Assembly: GCF_921293095.1 (NCBI RefSeq)
Contig: NC_060246.1
Coordinates: forward strand, 14,340,001 to 14,404,000
Reading direction: 5' to 3'
DNA from: Ischnura elegans
Lineage: Eukaryota > Arthropoda > Insecta > Odonata > Coenagrionidae
DNA: 64,000 bases
The position numbers were made by a program, and so were the translations under genes. Below are positions 23,151-34,030 of this stretch, piece after piece (within the stretch, counting starts at the first letter, position 1; the number at the start of each line of letters is the position of its first letter). The notes under the pieces are model-generated. The model saw nothing but the letters and a program-made list of their open reading frames with translations, made no database searches and was not told where the DNA came from.

Positions 23151-23169
23151 AAAATGCAAGAATGTTTTC

Positions 23170-23450
23170 CGACATTTCAATATTCTCTTATATCTTTATC
23201 AGGGATATGAATGATGGTTGAATTAAGTTAATACATAAAGAGGTGAACGATTTTTACAATGTTCTTTGCAATAATAAAATAAAAATATAAAATTAATTCT
23301 ATTGTACATAGATGAAAAAGAGAAACAAGAATTTTGACTTACCTTATTTGCACTTTATCCATCGATTTGCTTAACTCGGCAAGTCAAATGTCATGGTTAC
23401 CATCAATTTGGGTTTATCAAATGAAAATAAATTTTAATGAGATTTTTAAT
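23170..23450 (-). mobile_element. Older Penelope-like terminal remnant
   Basis: On the minus strand CCCTGATAAAGATAT...AATATTGAAATGTCGG is a decayed version of the hammerhead core (CTGATAA, GAAAT), and upstream sequence resembles 10560-10690. The 22523-23150 element is inserted right beside it. Assignment rests on the motif remains, so it is tentative. Confidence 0.35.
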
Positions 23451-24420
23451 TCCTGATCTGTTATTGGATTTATTTTTATTTTTAGATACACGAATCACTT
23501 CATTAAATAATGTTTTTTCCAAACTATTTTCATAATCTAAAGTTTTAGCATTATCAAAATGAATCAGGAATCAGAAACTTCGGCAAACATTTTTGTATTC
23601 CATTTCCCAGACCAAGACTATATTCATTACAACTTACTCAGATTTACTTGGGAGTAGCTCACGCTATGAGCGTCTTGTAATGCAAAGATCAATTGAATAA
23701 ACACGAGTGACTTATGGATACATAAATGAGAACACTGCCATTCCAATATTTTTTACGGCACGATGTGGGTTTCACCACGGTGATCTCATATCTACCTCCA
23801 TTATAGATAAATTCCACCATATAACGAATAATATTCTGACGTTTATGGGTGATTTATGCAGGAAGAAGTTATTAAACTTAGACAGTTATCGTAATGTATC
23901 ATTGTGGTTGGCATGTGAATGTTTAAATGCAGGCATATTTTGGTTTCAGTAAATAAAATATAAGGTTGATTGTTGTTCCGTTTTACACATTGAAATAAGG
24001 TGTCTTTATTTTCTCTCGCATAATAAAAACCATAAATAACTAAGAATTCAACAATTTATCATTATTTTTATTGTAAATCTGATTACGCCGAACTAATTTC
24101 AGCAAGCTGGGCAAATCAAGTGCTTCACAATTATATAAGAATTGAACGAGGGCGAGGAAACAGAAATTGTCTACGTTAATTGATTAACAAGTATTGAAAA
24201 TTTCGGACATCATATTAGACCCCCACTTCATTTCCAGGTCCGACAGAAGCGATAATTTAAGAGAGATATTATGTCGAAGGGATAGAAAATGGGAATTCAT
24301 TTTCCCTCCAATTACAATTAGGACTTGAATAAATATCCTTAGGCGTAATTCCTTTCGAGCATTTTTTTATTTACGGCTGGTGTTGCCCTGACAACCGCCG
24401 CCACACGAGGGAGGATGCAT
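23451..24420. other. No recognised feature
   Basis: AT-rich; an 81-codon frame at 23707-23952 has no motif. Confidence 0.4.
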
Positions 24421-24428
24421 TCCCTAAA

Positions 24429-24520
24429 GGCCTGGTTACACGGTACATGAGAATGTACAAGAAAATGTGAGAATGTCTGAATATCAGAATGAACGCGAAA
24501 ATTCACCGTGTAACCACGCA
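24429..24520. repeat. Short inverted repeat, possible MITE remnant
   Basis: GGTTACACGGT at about 24434-24444 faces ACCGTGTAACC at about 24508-24518. The left flank AAAGGCCTGGTTACACGG resembles Harbinger-type MITE ends such as that at 27244. No full right terminus found. Confidence 0.3.
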
Positions 24521-24599
24521 AAAATGTAAAAATGTATGAATTTCTGAACGCCTGTTCTAATTTCGTTCAGACAATCGTACAAGTTGGACTCATAACAGA

Positions 24600-26050
24600 G
24601 TCACCTGGTGGCAGACAACGAAAACAACACATACAGTTCATTTGGCTTGTATTTGCGACTTATTTGTTTACGTACGGCTCCGATAGTTATTTTGATTTTG
24701 ACGCCTTGCTTGTCTTGGATTTTTCACTGATTGGATATGGGTAGCTTAAGGATGGAACAGAAGAAAAGGGGATGGGTAAAAGGAAGGATCAGATGGAAAG
24801 GCGCTGAAAGTATGAAGCGCGATTATCGTTCAAGATTGAGATACAATTGAACGTTGAAAGGTAATAAAAAAGCATTTCATCGACAAAGAAATAAGTTTCA
24901 AGTACTATTTACGCTGTGTTTACTCGAATTCCTCTTTTTGAACCGAGACCGACTGCAAAAACGAGTCGAAATTTTAGGTTTTGCTTTGACATGCAGCGAT
25001 CGTTATGGGTATCGCAGTAATAAATATTGAATTTACCTTGCCAAGAGCCTCATATTTCTCGTATATTCCAGTAGCGTGCGCCGATTCACAGGAGAAGGAT
25101 GGAGAGAAATCACGACACACTCGCTTTCAGGTCTAAAACTCAACTGCCTTTATTATGTCCTGTTCATTATGTCACAAGGCTTAAGGGCACGAAAATTTTT
25201 GAAACTGTGCTTTTATTATGGAACACTGCTATCCAACCAAATTTGAAGGATATTGGCGAAAGACACTTCGTGAATGTTCCTTGTTAGGGGCTCCTTGCGA
25301 CGAGAGGCCGGGCGCCCGTTACATTCCTTATTTTTCCCCGTGGTTTAATCGTAATCAGTATCTATTCTTGTAAACCGCCACTTTCCTTATAATTTGATCC
25401 CATAATAGACAGAATAATAGGCACATTTATAGGGTTGCTTACAAAGTGAAATAAGTGATACATCCTGAATTTGGTGGTCATTTCATCAACCACTTATTCT
25501 TCTTATTTTTGTCCTTGGAACAAAAGAAAAAACCTCTGGCGAGTAAATAGAGGTACTAGACAACGGGGCACTTTATATAGTTTTATGAGATAAACGATTT
25601 ATTTGGTTTTCGCACGTTTTTTCTATTGAAGATCCATGCTGCAATACACAGACTGTATTAAGCAAACGATGTAGGTGGGTAATGTTTATCACAATCTGCA
25701 ATCAACTTATATTAATTTAATCTTTCCAAATCTCCCCAAACAATCCCCTTTATTTATTCATTTCAACAACGCCTTGGCAACCCTATATATTTACAATCAG
25801 AAGTTTGACGTTAAAACAGCAATTATATTCGCCAAATTTGCGTTTGAGCCCCTACATAGACAGTTTTTCCATCCATCTTCCTTTGTATTGCGGGTGTTTA
25901 CCATTCCTCCCAATAACTGCCACAGATATACGTTATACTCAGCGCAGAAGAAATTATATGAACCATGAGCAATGAGAAATGAGTACTTTTGGATCTGATG
26001 AGCCTATTGTTAGAGGCTTCGTTAAAAACTTTGATGGAAGGAATATCGGT
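24600..26050. other. No recognised feature
   Basis: AT-rich; the 97-codon frame at 25675-25968 is not recognisable and has AT-rich, leader-like composition. Confidence 0.35.
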
Positions 26051-26084
26051 AGTAGAAAGTATACGATACCGGGATCGTCCCGTC

Positions 26085-26316
26085 CAATACATAGATCCCC
26101 CCAAAGCCTCAAATAAAAAAAGTTATTTAAAATTGCTTAGTTTTGAACTAAAATAACTGCATCGGCTTAAATTTAAATTTTTAGTGCAAAATGATGAAAT
26201 TCTATATCAAGGCATGTCAATTTTCAAATATTTTCACGAAAAAGTTGCCTGTTGAGGGGGGGGGGGTCGCCATCACAGGCCATATTCCCCAAAGCATATT
26301 CCTAGTAACGCCACTG
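26085..26316 (-). mobile_element. hAT MITE, CAGTGGCGTTAC family (minus)
   Basis: The minus strand begins CAGTGGCGTTACTAGGAATA at 26316 and continues through GACCCCCCCCCCTCAACAGG to a GAGGCTTTGGGGGGATC block near 26095. The same order occurs in the 40957-41224 copy. A target duplication could not be paired at the other end, which may be altered. Confidence 0.65.
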
Positions 26317-26507
26317 CCCACGAATAAAATAAGAACATATCTATGACAACAATTATGCAGTCCCAAGATTTCTACAACCGCACAATAACGTACAACAGTG
26401 AAACTCAAACATAAGTAAATACGAAACGTTGCGTGGACGCGCCGTAGGATTTCTATGCCTGAAAACCATACCAACAAGCGGAATCAATTCACCTTCTACA
26501 AATCGTG

Positions 26508-26897
26508 CATCATCTCTTAATAATCACCTATTAAAACTGCCTATGGTCGGAAAGTTTCCTTCTTCTGATAAGGCATTAATAATCCTTATTTAAGCCAAGC
26601 GCTACCTGCTAGCAGAGAACTCTGCTACCTGCTAGCATCTTGCATCTCAGCGGCGCACACATCGTCGCCCCAAGGTCACCTCAAACGGCAAAAGCGGGAT
26701 CCAGAATGACGTCACACGGGCTTTTCCCAGCATTCATAATTAGCCGTCGCGTTCTCGCGCGCTTGAAATTTTTCACTTTTCATTTAATCGCAAAAAATAG
26801 ATATCGTAATTCAAAAAATATAAAAGTGTGAAATTCGTACTCCAGGAGTAATAATCTTTCGATATATCTATAAAAAATAATGGGAAACCACCCTATT
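26508..26897 (+). mobile_element. AATAGGGTGGTTTCC-TIR family, 5'-truncated copy
   Basis: Shares ATCTCTTAATAATCACCTAT, GCGCTACCTGCTAGCAG, AGAATGACGTCAC and TACTCCAGGAGTAATAATCT with the fuller copies at 37257-37917 and 42155-42822. It ends GGAAACCACCCTATT like them but lacks their other end. Non-coding. Confidence 0.7.
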
Positions 26898-27243
26898 GCA
26901 TAGGTGAGCTTGGGAATGCCTTACGCAGAATAAAAGGAGATATCATAATACCCACAGGCTCTACTCGGCTCGCACGGAATACTCGGGAAATCTGTGAGCA
27001 ATAGTATTCCAACAGCAATCACACACATCTGCCCGGCACACAAACAGACCTGACGACAGCCATATAACGGAACGGGAAAATCATTTTCTTGGCACAGGAC
27101 CGATTAATATAGGGCCGAGTCCTTTCAGGATCCCTTGATGAGAATGGCTGAGTGTCGTTGGGAAGAGGAGATTCAAGGCGAAGGGGTCAGGGGCGGCGTA
27201 ACAGAAGAGGGCATTGCGTTGGATGAAGCGAGGCCCTGAGTTA

Positions 27244-27786
27244 AGGCCGTTTCACACGGGGCAGGTACTTGCACAATCTGACGTGTGTACGAAGGCGCAG
27301 TAAAAATTGCGTCGTGTAAAGCGGTGAATTGCTAGAACACATGCGAGCAGGGGCGCAGCCAGGAATTAAGGCGGGGGGGGGGGTTTAGATGCAACTAATA
27401 CTGAGGTGTTTGGGGGTGTGGAATACCCACCAGGATAAGCAGTAGGTGCGAGATTAATAAATTGCGGAATTTTAAGATAAATGGTTCAAAATGGTGAGTT
27501 TACCGCTTTCTGAGGGATATTTCATTAATCCTTACACTATTCTATTAGAAATATGAATTCAATTAAATAAAATGGATTAAACTTAAGCATTTCTCTGAGC
27601 TCTGGGGGGGGGTTTAACCCCCAAAACCCCCCCTCGCTGCGCCATTGCATGCGAGAATGCGTAGGCATGAGATGGCAAAATAGCCCCCGTTCTAATTCCG
27701 TTCATGCATTCGAATAATTCCACGCCATTTTTAGAAATTAATGCAGCTCTAACCTGCGCAATTCCGTGCCCCGTGTAAAACGACCT
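27244..27786. mobile_element. Harbinger-type MITE carrying a nested hAT MITE
   Basis: TTA at 27241-27243 and 27787-27789. Ends AGGCCGTTTCACACGGGGCA (left) and AGGTCGTTTTACACGGGGCA (right, reverse complement). The 3-bp TTA/TAA target is typical of PIF/Harbinger. Without the nested 300-bp hAT copy (27348-27647) and its duplicated 8 bp it would be about 235 bp. Confidence 0.68.
27348..27647 (+). mobile_element. hAT MITE, CAGGGGCGCAGCC family, nested (300 bp)
   Basis: Perfect 8-bp duplication CATGCGAG at 27340-27347 and 27648-27655. It begins CAGGGGCGCAGCCAGGAATT, ends GCTGCGCCATTG, and is closely similar to the 17681 copy throughout. It lies inside the Harbinger-type MITE, so it is the younger insertion. 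Confidence 0.92.
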
Positions 27787-27789
27787 TTA

Positions 27790-28350
27790 CTGCCAGCTGA
27801 TGATGAGGAGAGCAAGGAAAAGTCTGTTTGAAGGAGGGAGGAGGAGGGGGAGGGATAGTGATTAGGGACGGGGAGACCGCATGCACAACGAGGGGTGAGA
27901 CAAAAGGGGGAGGGGAGGGGGAAATCCCTTTCATCTCCGACTTTGAATGCTCATTGCGAACCCAACGGGGAGGTCAGCCCACCCCCACACCCACGGTCCA
28001 TTCCGAAAGACATGCGAAATCCACGGACCACCACCCACTGCCCCTTTCATGTCCATACAACCCCTGCCATTCCCCTCCCCGCCATCCCTTTCTTCTTCGC
28101 TCTGCATTCCTCACGCGTAGGGCAGGGGCGATTTTCCCACGAGACGACCAAGACGGCAGGCGGACATCGGAGTTCGCGGAGGAAGGGGGAGGGGAGGAGG
28201 GTAGGGGAGGCTCTGCGAGAAAGGGGGGGTGTGAGCGTGTACATTGGTCGAGACGAAAGGAGAGAGAGATGGAAAACACAAACATGTATAGATACTGGAT
28301 AGATCATCGTCGAAGGAGTGCGAACGACTCCACAACCCCAGTATAAGAAT
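27790..28350. other. GC-rich purine/pyrimidine-skewed island, frames not credible
   Basis: G-rich runs (GGAGGAGGGGGAGG near 27840) and CCACCC runs keep frames of up to 172 codons open on both strands at once, which points to composition rather than coding. Possibly a regulatory island. Confidence 0.3.
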
Positions 28351-28391
28351 ATGACATTGGGGCCAAAAATAAAGTAATTTTACGTCAAATG

Positions 28392-28667
28392 TTAGGCCCC
28401 TTACACATACAACCCGATTTTGGACGGCCGGTAAAATATTGGCCGACATTTTTCCGGCGAAGCGATGCTTGCACACACGCCGGATTTTTTCCGGTCAAAC
28501 GATAGGTTGCTAAGTATGTTTTTGAGCTGGCGCCGGTGATCCACAGTGACAATTGCCGGCAGCCAACCGGCATTTTGCCGGTTCCGGCGCGTGATAAGTG
28601 TGTGTGCAAGCTCTCATGCCCTCTCATTGTTCACTAGTGTAATGTGGACGGCCGATATTTTACCGGT
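28392..28667. mobile_element. Palindromic MITE-like block
   Basis: GGCCGGTAAAATATTGGCCG near 28425 is matched in inverted orientation by CGGCCGATATTTTACCGGTC near 28650. CCGGC/GCCGG motifs recur between them. The left edge TTAGGCCCCTTACACATACA resembles Harbinger-type ends; the right terminus is missing at the junction with the next element. Confidence 0.42.
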
Positions 28668-28863
28668 CAAAAATGTTTCAGCCTTGTCGATTTTCCCCCG
28701 AGAGTCCAGATATCGAGATTCGAATTATCAGCGTTATAGTATTGACCATATGACTCTTCTAAAATGATTTTAAAAACTTAAAACTCACAGCTAATAAAAT
28801 TTCCCGGGGCAAGATCCCCGGTTTGGGCCCCCCTTCAATATTTTTTGTGAGTCGAAATCCCTG
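28668..28863 (+). mobile_element. hAT MITE, CAGGGATG family, 5'-truncated
   Basis: Matches the minus-strand copies at 50303-50563 and 52630-52889: TTGTCGATTTTCCC, CCAGATATCGAGATTCGA, GACTCTTCTAAAAT and GCAAGATCCCCGGTTTGGGC. It ends AATCCCTG at 28863, the family's CAGGGATN terminus. The first ~65 bp of the family are absent. Confidence 0.7.
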
Positions 28864-28889
28864 ATTGGGGCCAAAAATAAAGTAATTTT

Positions 28890-29100
28890 ACGTCAAGTGT
28901 TATGTTTTGGTACTTGGAGAAGGCGAGCGACACCTATGGTCCATGAGGGAAGGACGGGTGAAGAGAAACCCGGCGTCGGCATTAGCCCGCTCTTGATGAA
29001 AGGCGCCGAGGGGACACAACAGCTTAGCGTCCCATCCGACGGACGGAATGCTGTACTTGAAATTCCCTCCTCAAGCAGGACCTTAGACAAGAGACCCTGA
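28890..29100 (-). mobile_element. SINE body fragment, copy 1
   Basis: On the minus strand CCGTCCGTCGGATGGGACGC, GCGCCTTTCATCAAGAGC and GCCGACGCCGGGTT match the body of the tRNA-headed SINE at 43440-43710. The tRNA-like head is not recognisable here. Confidence 0.55.
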
Positions 29101-29187
29101 AAATTTTTTAATGTTTTCCAAACACTAGCATTTCAAGTGTATTAAAACTAAGCAATGTTAAAACAAAGAGTTACATTTAATATATAA

Positions 29188-29414
29188 AGTGGCGTAGCCT
29201 GGAATTTCGTTCGGGGGTGGTCCAATCCGGGGGGGAAAAAAACGGTGTACTAAATAATGGGTTTTAAACTAATTTCAACACTTTCCATAGTCGAAAATAT
29301 TCATTTGTTAAAGAAATATTTTATAAATTCATGATTTTTCATTGTTTTCTTTTATGAAGGAAAATAATTGTTTTTATATTTCGGGGGGGGGGGTCCTGAC
29401 TCCCCGGACCCCTG
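29188..29414 (+). mobile_element. hAT MITE, CAGTGGCGTAGCC family, 3'-truncated
   Basis: Begins AGTGGCGTAGCCTGGAATTT and shares GGTGTACTAAATA, TTTTAAACTAATTTCAACAC and TCATGATTTTTCA with the complete copy at 55588-55855. The right terminal GGCTACGCCACTG is absent. Confidence 0.7.
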
Positions 29415-29859
29415 AATATATATATTTATTAATAGTACTAAATTTAACCTTCAATATATCGACTGATAATATCTCATGTTTTGTTGCGGAGACACTGTCT
29501 TACCCTCTCACCTGGTGTGGTCACCTGCCAGGACATCATCCCTAATAAAACGGTCTCATAATGCCACGCGACCTATTCTTTGATCGATTCTGCCGCTGTG
29601 TATGAGGGTTAGGAATACAGGTAGAAAATGAAATGAAAGGGAATATATTTTTCCTCTTTGCGGCGGCCGGCATACATCAGGAATGCAAAAAGTCTCCCCA
29701 TTTCGGGGTATCTGTCAAAAGGGTCTCAATGCCAAAAGGAACAATTCGATTCCCAAAGATTTAATGGAAAAAAACATAGGAACGCGGTGAAAAATGTGGG
29801 CGCGCCATTACATTTGACCTGAGGGCCGAATCCGTTCTTGTGAAAGTGCGTGCTATCAA

Positions 29860-30460
29860 TGGATGCGACCGAAGATGATGATTATGATAGGCGCACACGC
29901 GTAAAAAAATGAACTCGCCTCGCCTCCTCGCAGAATCTCGCGGTTTAAGTAGCAGTCTCGCGAGTGGCATTGCTGTGAGCCGCCAATTAGCGCCACAAGA
30001 GGGGTTGCCCTTGTTACGTATTACGCGAGGGTGGGAGGGGGTGGGGTTGTTGTTTGAGAGAGGGTGGGGGGGGGGGAAGAGCACTTGTGTGGAGGATCGG
30101 GAGAAGAGCACTCTGGGAAAACAAAAGAGAAGCGAAGAGCCCCGCGCGAAAAGAAGCGAATCGATGCGCAGAGTAGCAGATTACTACTACTTGTTGCCTC
30201 GCAACGCGGACGTGGATCAAAATCAACAGCTCAAACAAAGCGGCGGCGAAGGCGAGCTAAGCGTAGAAATGCTGGAAGATCAACTAGGACAATTTAATGA
30301 ACTAAAATACTTCGAAGGTAGAATGAACTATTTACGACCACGCTACATCCTCATACAGCGATTTCAGGAGAAGATGATAACTAGAAGCAGCAATAAAATG
30401 GAGAGTGAGGATAACAATCAAAGTTGTATAACAGCAGTAGTTGCCAGATCATAAATTAAC
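29860..30460 (+). other. GC-rich island with an unrecognised 181-codon frame
   Basis: The frame at 29909-30454 begins MNSPRLLAESRGLSSSLASG. Its second half (from MRRVADYYYLLPRNADV, through GGEGELSVEMLEDQLGQFNE, to NYLRPRYILIQRFQEKM) is less biased than the G-rich middle and could be real coding sequence, but I recognise no family. A possible donor (GAAG/GTAGAA) occurs near 30317. It may equally be an untranslated exon. Confidence 0.25.
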
Positions 30461-32290
30461 GCAGACGCTTTCAACACAGAATCCTCGGGCACTAATAAAA
30501 TGAAGAAACGATACTTCGACTCATTGACTTCGTCCTCGTCCACATGTCTTCTTACCGTCAACATTATTTAAAGTTGTACGGGTTCGGAAAATCCTGAAGT
30601 ACCAGTGTACCTCATTTTTGTGGCATATCTTAATGATGGGAACGTGTAACATGACCTTCGCAATATTATTTTATTCACAGCCTTTAACTTCGGGCAATAC
30701 GCGCATTCCAATTTTATGCTGAAACTTCGACTCCTTCACCCAATAATTACATGCATTAACGAAAACAAGGAAGGAAATATTCCATCTTCATACTGAGCAA
30801 TTCTCAAAGTTTGGTCATACACATTTTAACGAATTCGGTTGTTTATCCACGCAATAAAAAGAAACAAATCTCGATATGGAATGTTTGGATTGTACCAAAA
30901 GATGAATGAAAAAAGAGACACAACAACATATTACACATCGCGCCAAAAAATATTCTTGGATCTAAACAAATGACGGCAGGCAAAATCATCACATAAAATC
31001 GTTCGTATCCAACAACGCAAGAAAAATAAAGGGTCACATGCCGATGACAAGCGTAAGCTAAAAATACATTTTTCCCCCCAAAGCCAATAAATTTCCCTGG
31101 CCACTGAAATCCTTTTCCAGTGGATATTTATGACGACTGTCCCATTCAAAATATTGAAAAGGATTAAATAAGATAGACGATACCCTTGGACTGCCCACCT
31201 TTGAAGAATTGGATGTGCCAATGGTAGATGCACTACAAATGGATAATTATCGTTTATAAAAACAAACTCATAAAACGTGCACCATAGACCACACAGCTCT
31301 AAATAGGTACTCTCAGATTTATCAGTAGACAAAGGCTGAGAAGCTGATAAGAGAACATAGATATCGTCCGAATCGTTATTTAAATTAATTAGTCCGTTTC
31401 AACGGTTTCCAAGTGAACAACAGTGTGCAACCCCTTCAACAGATGATAAAGCAATGTGCTAGCCTTAAAATGTGCACGATTTGATTAATTAACACTAAAT
31501 CCCTGGTTTCTTGGAAATACAAGATCAACTATTTTAGTCACCTTCGTTCTAATAATCTTGAATATATTTAGCGATTTATGGCAGAGAAAATGTCAGCCAC
31601 CGTTTTGACTATCAAATTACAAGTTGGTAGGTATTAATTCGGCTGGACGTAAATTCAATATAATATTGCGAGAAAAAAATCCCAATCATTCTCGTGTACA
31701 CAGCAACTGAACAAAAATACGCAAAGACACACTGACAATGACACTATAGAAAAATGATGATTTAAAAAACTCGAACTGACGGAGCCTCAAAACCGTATTC
31801 TCCTGAAAACAGTTTTCTCTCCGGAGAAAATGAACTATCTAGGGCAAAAGAAAAATGGATAAATATAACCAAATAACTTGTCGCGAGCATCTTTTAAATA
31901 GTTATTTTAAATTATAACTAACACTCCCATGCCAAAAATAACTTGTATTCTAATTACTAAGCAAATATGTCCACCAATACATTTATCAAACGAATACATG
32001 AAAACGGCAAGAAATTATTCTAAGGCAATACTCCAAATTTATTGCTACCCATGATTTGAATCATGTTGGTACTACGTAAAAAAAATGTGCAGCCTTCTTC
32101 ACAACAAAATTACCTGAAAAGCCGGATACTACCAAAAGGCAAGTTCTGGCCGAATAATCCCTGTTCTGCCACTTAGATCAGTCGAAAGCATCCCAATCTA
32201 TTCCAAAATGTTGACAAGGACATAGCGCATTTGGCTATAAACACTTTGCCGACCCCACTTGACTTGAACAACGAGGTGTCAACAATGAGG
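30461..32290. other. No recognised feature
   Basis: AT-rich intergenic or intronic sequence. The 133-codon minus-strand frame at 30931-31332 has hydrophobic, AT-driven composition and no motif. Confidence 0.4.
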
Positions 32291-32371
32291 ATTGAGTTTT
32301 AAAAGGTCTCGTGACCAACGAAACGTATTCGCAACTGCATCGGACCGGCATTTATGGAGATGTCAACTCAC

Positions 32372-32411
32372 TTTTGAGAGCCCTCGGCTTGGCCTGCTTT
32401 CTCCGGGACAT
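32372..32411 (-). CDS. Candidate first coding exon, RRKQ-motif zinc-finger transcription factor
   Basis: On the minus strand ATG at 32411 opens MSRRKQAKPRALK and the exon ends at a near-consensus donor (AAAA/GTGAGT, intron from 32371). The N-terminal MSRRKQxxP motif is the short NuRD-binding repressor motif of SALL, FOG/ZFPM and BCL11-class C2H2 zinc-finger regulators, which usually sits alone in a tiny first coding exon. An upstream in-frame ATG at 32633 would give a longer Ala/Gly-rich leader, but the motif favours the start at 32411. The GC-rich leader and CpG island directly upstream fit a developmental promoter. No zinc-finger exon was seen downstream within the window, so later exons would lie beyond its left edge. 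Which family member it is cannot be decided from 13 residues. Confidence 0.55.
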
Positions 32412-33500
32412 GATGACTGCGCTACCCGAATAACTCGGCACCCGGCGATACTCTCCTTCGGCGCCGGCGCCCGCCGACTCCGCCGCGCCGCACCCAGCTC
32501 CTTCGCTCGTCGGAGCGCGGCAACCACTCTCCTCCGCACCCGGCACAGTCAGAGCTCCGGTCGACAGCAAAGCGGCACTCAACGCGGCGAAAGATCGCTC
32601 GGAAAACCAAACGAGACAGCGAATGGGGAACACAGAACCAACACAAGGCGACGGGAATACTTGACCACGGCTAACTAACGGATGAACGGACGAGAAGGTC
32701 CGAAGAAATATTGCACAAAAGTAACTCGTACGTCACTATATTCTGTCCACATCACTTAACATCATAGAGGGCAATGCAGTGGAACGCAATCAAAATTCGA
32801 TGCGTATAAGTGTATCAATGCGGCTGATGTGATAGCGGGAGGGAAGGGTGATAAGTACGAAATTCAGCGACGAAAGCACAAGAACCCACGTGGTGCTCGG
32901 AGGTCCACACCCCTCTCCTGTCTACGGCGACCGCCACCAGAGGGTGGGGGTGAAGAGGGAGGGGGAAGGGGGTTGGTTCGATTCACGACACACGCGGGGG
33001 AGATTGTCACGTGGTCGGGTGAGGGGGTAAAGGGGGGGGGGGGGAGAGGGGGTAGTCGCGAGAGAAGGGAAGGCGAACGATCAGGATAAGAAGAGGATGA
33101 TCCACCACCAACGGCGGAGCGATGCATAAAAAACAGTGACCCGGGCGACGGGACGCGAGCTGACCCCCGCCGAAGTAGACACGAGAGGGCGCCGCGCGCG
33201 CGTGTGTGTCGCACCCTCGCCGGCCCCGACTGCTCGACCGCGGTGACCCCGCAACACTGCTTCTCCGCCCGCCGCGGTGAGCCCCCCCGCCCCTCCCCTC
33301 CCATTCCACCCCCTTCACTCAACCCCCTCTTCGGAGGCGCGCGCGCCGTCCGCCCAATCGGCTCGTCCCGAAGACGCTCACGTGGTCCCCCAACCCCTCA
33401 CACTCCCCCGCCCCTCTCCCCGCAACGCACACCCCCGCCGTCTGTGTATACGCACTCCCCGCGCGGTGTAAACAAATGCTCCAATCCACACCCACCTCAC
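32412..33500. promoter_or_regulatory. CpG-rich island, probable promoter and 5' leader
   Basis: By far the most CpG-dense stretch of the window (for example 32455-32530 and 33190-33360, with GCGCCGCGCGCGCG at 33189-33202). It starts next to the candidate ATG exon. Frames of 80-150 codons on both strands reflect composition. No TATA box or start site is identified; the symmetric composition would allow divergent transcription. Confidence 0.5.
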
Positions 33501-33937
33501 CTCACTCACTCGAGGGCCCGTTGCGGAATACATATTTTGAATGGAAACCTCTGCCTATATAGCTTCCAGACACGACACGCCCCCACGGATTGGGCTTCTC
33601 TGCCCATAATGAGTCATTGGAACTGAACCAACTTTTAATTAAAGATGACTCTGTCCTTTGACACGCAAAAAATGGGAATGAAAATTTCCCTAAAATATTT
33701 TAATAAACAAAAAACTTAAACCACGCATTAATTGATGCACCAGTTCACCGCAACCAGCCAGTTGACATTGGAATGATTTTGTGCGCAATTGTTTATGTTG
33801 TGTGGTAGCGTTCTGTTTGTGTGAGCAGAAACTTATAACTAACAATTGAGTAAACTTGATTGTTTCTGGCTTTACTTTGTGAAAATCCATTCTTAATAAT
33901 AAAACGTTATTGTACTTTTCCACGCGATTTAATTAAT

Positions 33938-33974
33938 ACGACCGGTTTCGTCGCAGAGGCGACATCATCAGGTA
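33938..33974 (-). ncRNA. Hammerhead-type motif, left arm
   Basis: Minus strand: TAC, CTGATGA, T, GTCGC-CTCT-GCGAC, GAAACCGGTC, GTA. Helix II is a perfect 5 bp. ACCGGT at the helix III position is self-complementary and is followed by C, giving a GUC cleavage triplet. Helix I is 3 bp here. Confidence 0.6.
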
Positions 33975-33990
33975 ATGGATAACGGATTCT

Positions 33991-34030
33991 GTACCTGATG
34001 ATGTCGCCTCTGCGACGAAACCGGTCGTAT
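33991..34030 (+). ncRNA. Hammerhead-type motif, right arm
   Basis: Plus strand: GTAC, CTGATGA, T, GTCGC-CTCT-GCGAC, GAAACCGGTC, GTAT. Helix I is GTAC/GTAT (three pairs plus G-U), helix II a perfect 5 bp, and the cleavage triplet GUC. One extra U lies between the core and helix II, as in the other copies in this window. Confidence 0.62.

Larger units (their letters stand above)
28356..28902 (+). repeat. 39-bp direct repeats bracketing a composite insert
   Basis: 28356-28394 and 28864-28902 share ATTGGGGCCAAAAATAAAGT then AATTTTACGTCAARTGTTA with one mismatch. Between them lie a palindromic MITE-like block (about 28392-28667) and a truncated hAT copy (28668-28863). At 39 bp this is too long for a hAT or Harbinger target duplication. 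Confidence 0.75.

Noticed and set aside
27828-28346. 172-codon plus-strand frame
   Set aside because: Overlaps open frames on both strands in G- and C-rich runs; no motif.
32299-32335. GAAACGT near 32318 as another hammerhead core
   Set aside because: No CUGANGA partner at the right distance and no helix II.
32864-33322. 152-codon minus-strand and 140-codon plus-strand frames in the CpG island
   Set aside because: Opposed, overlapping and composition-driven; Pro/Gly/Arg-rich with no motif. Treated as promoter/leader sequence.
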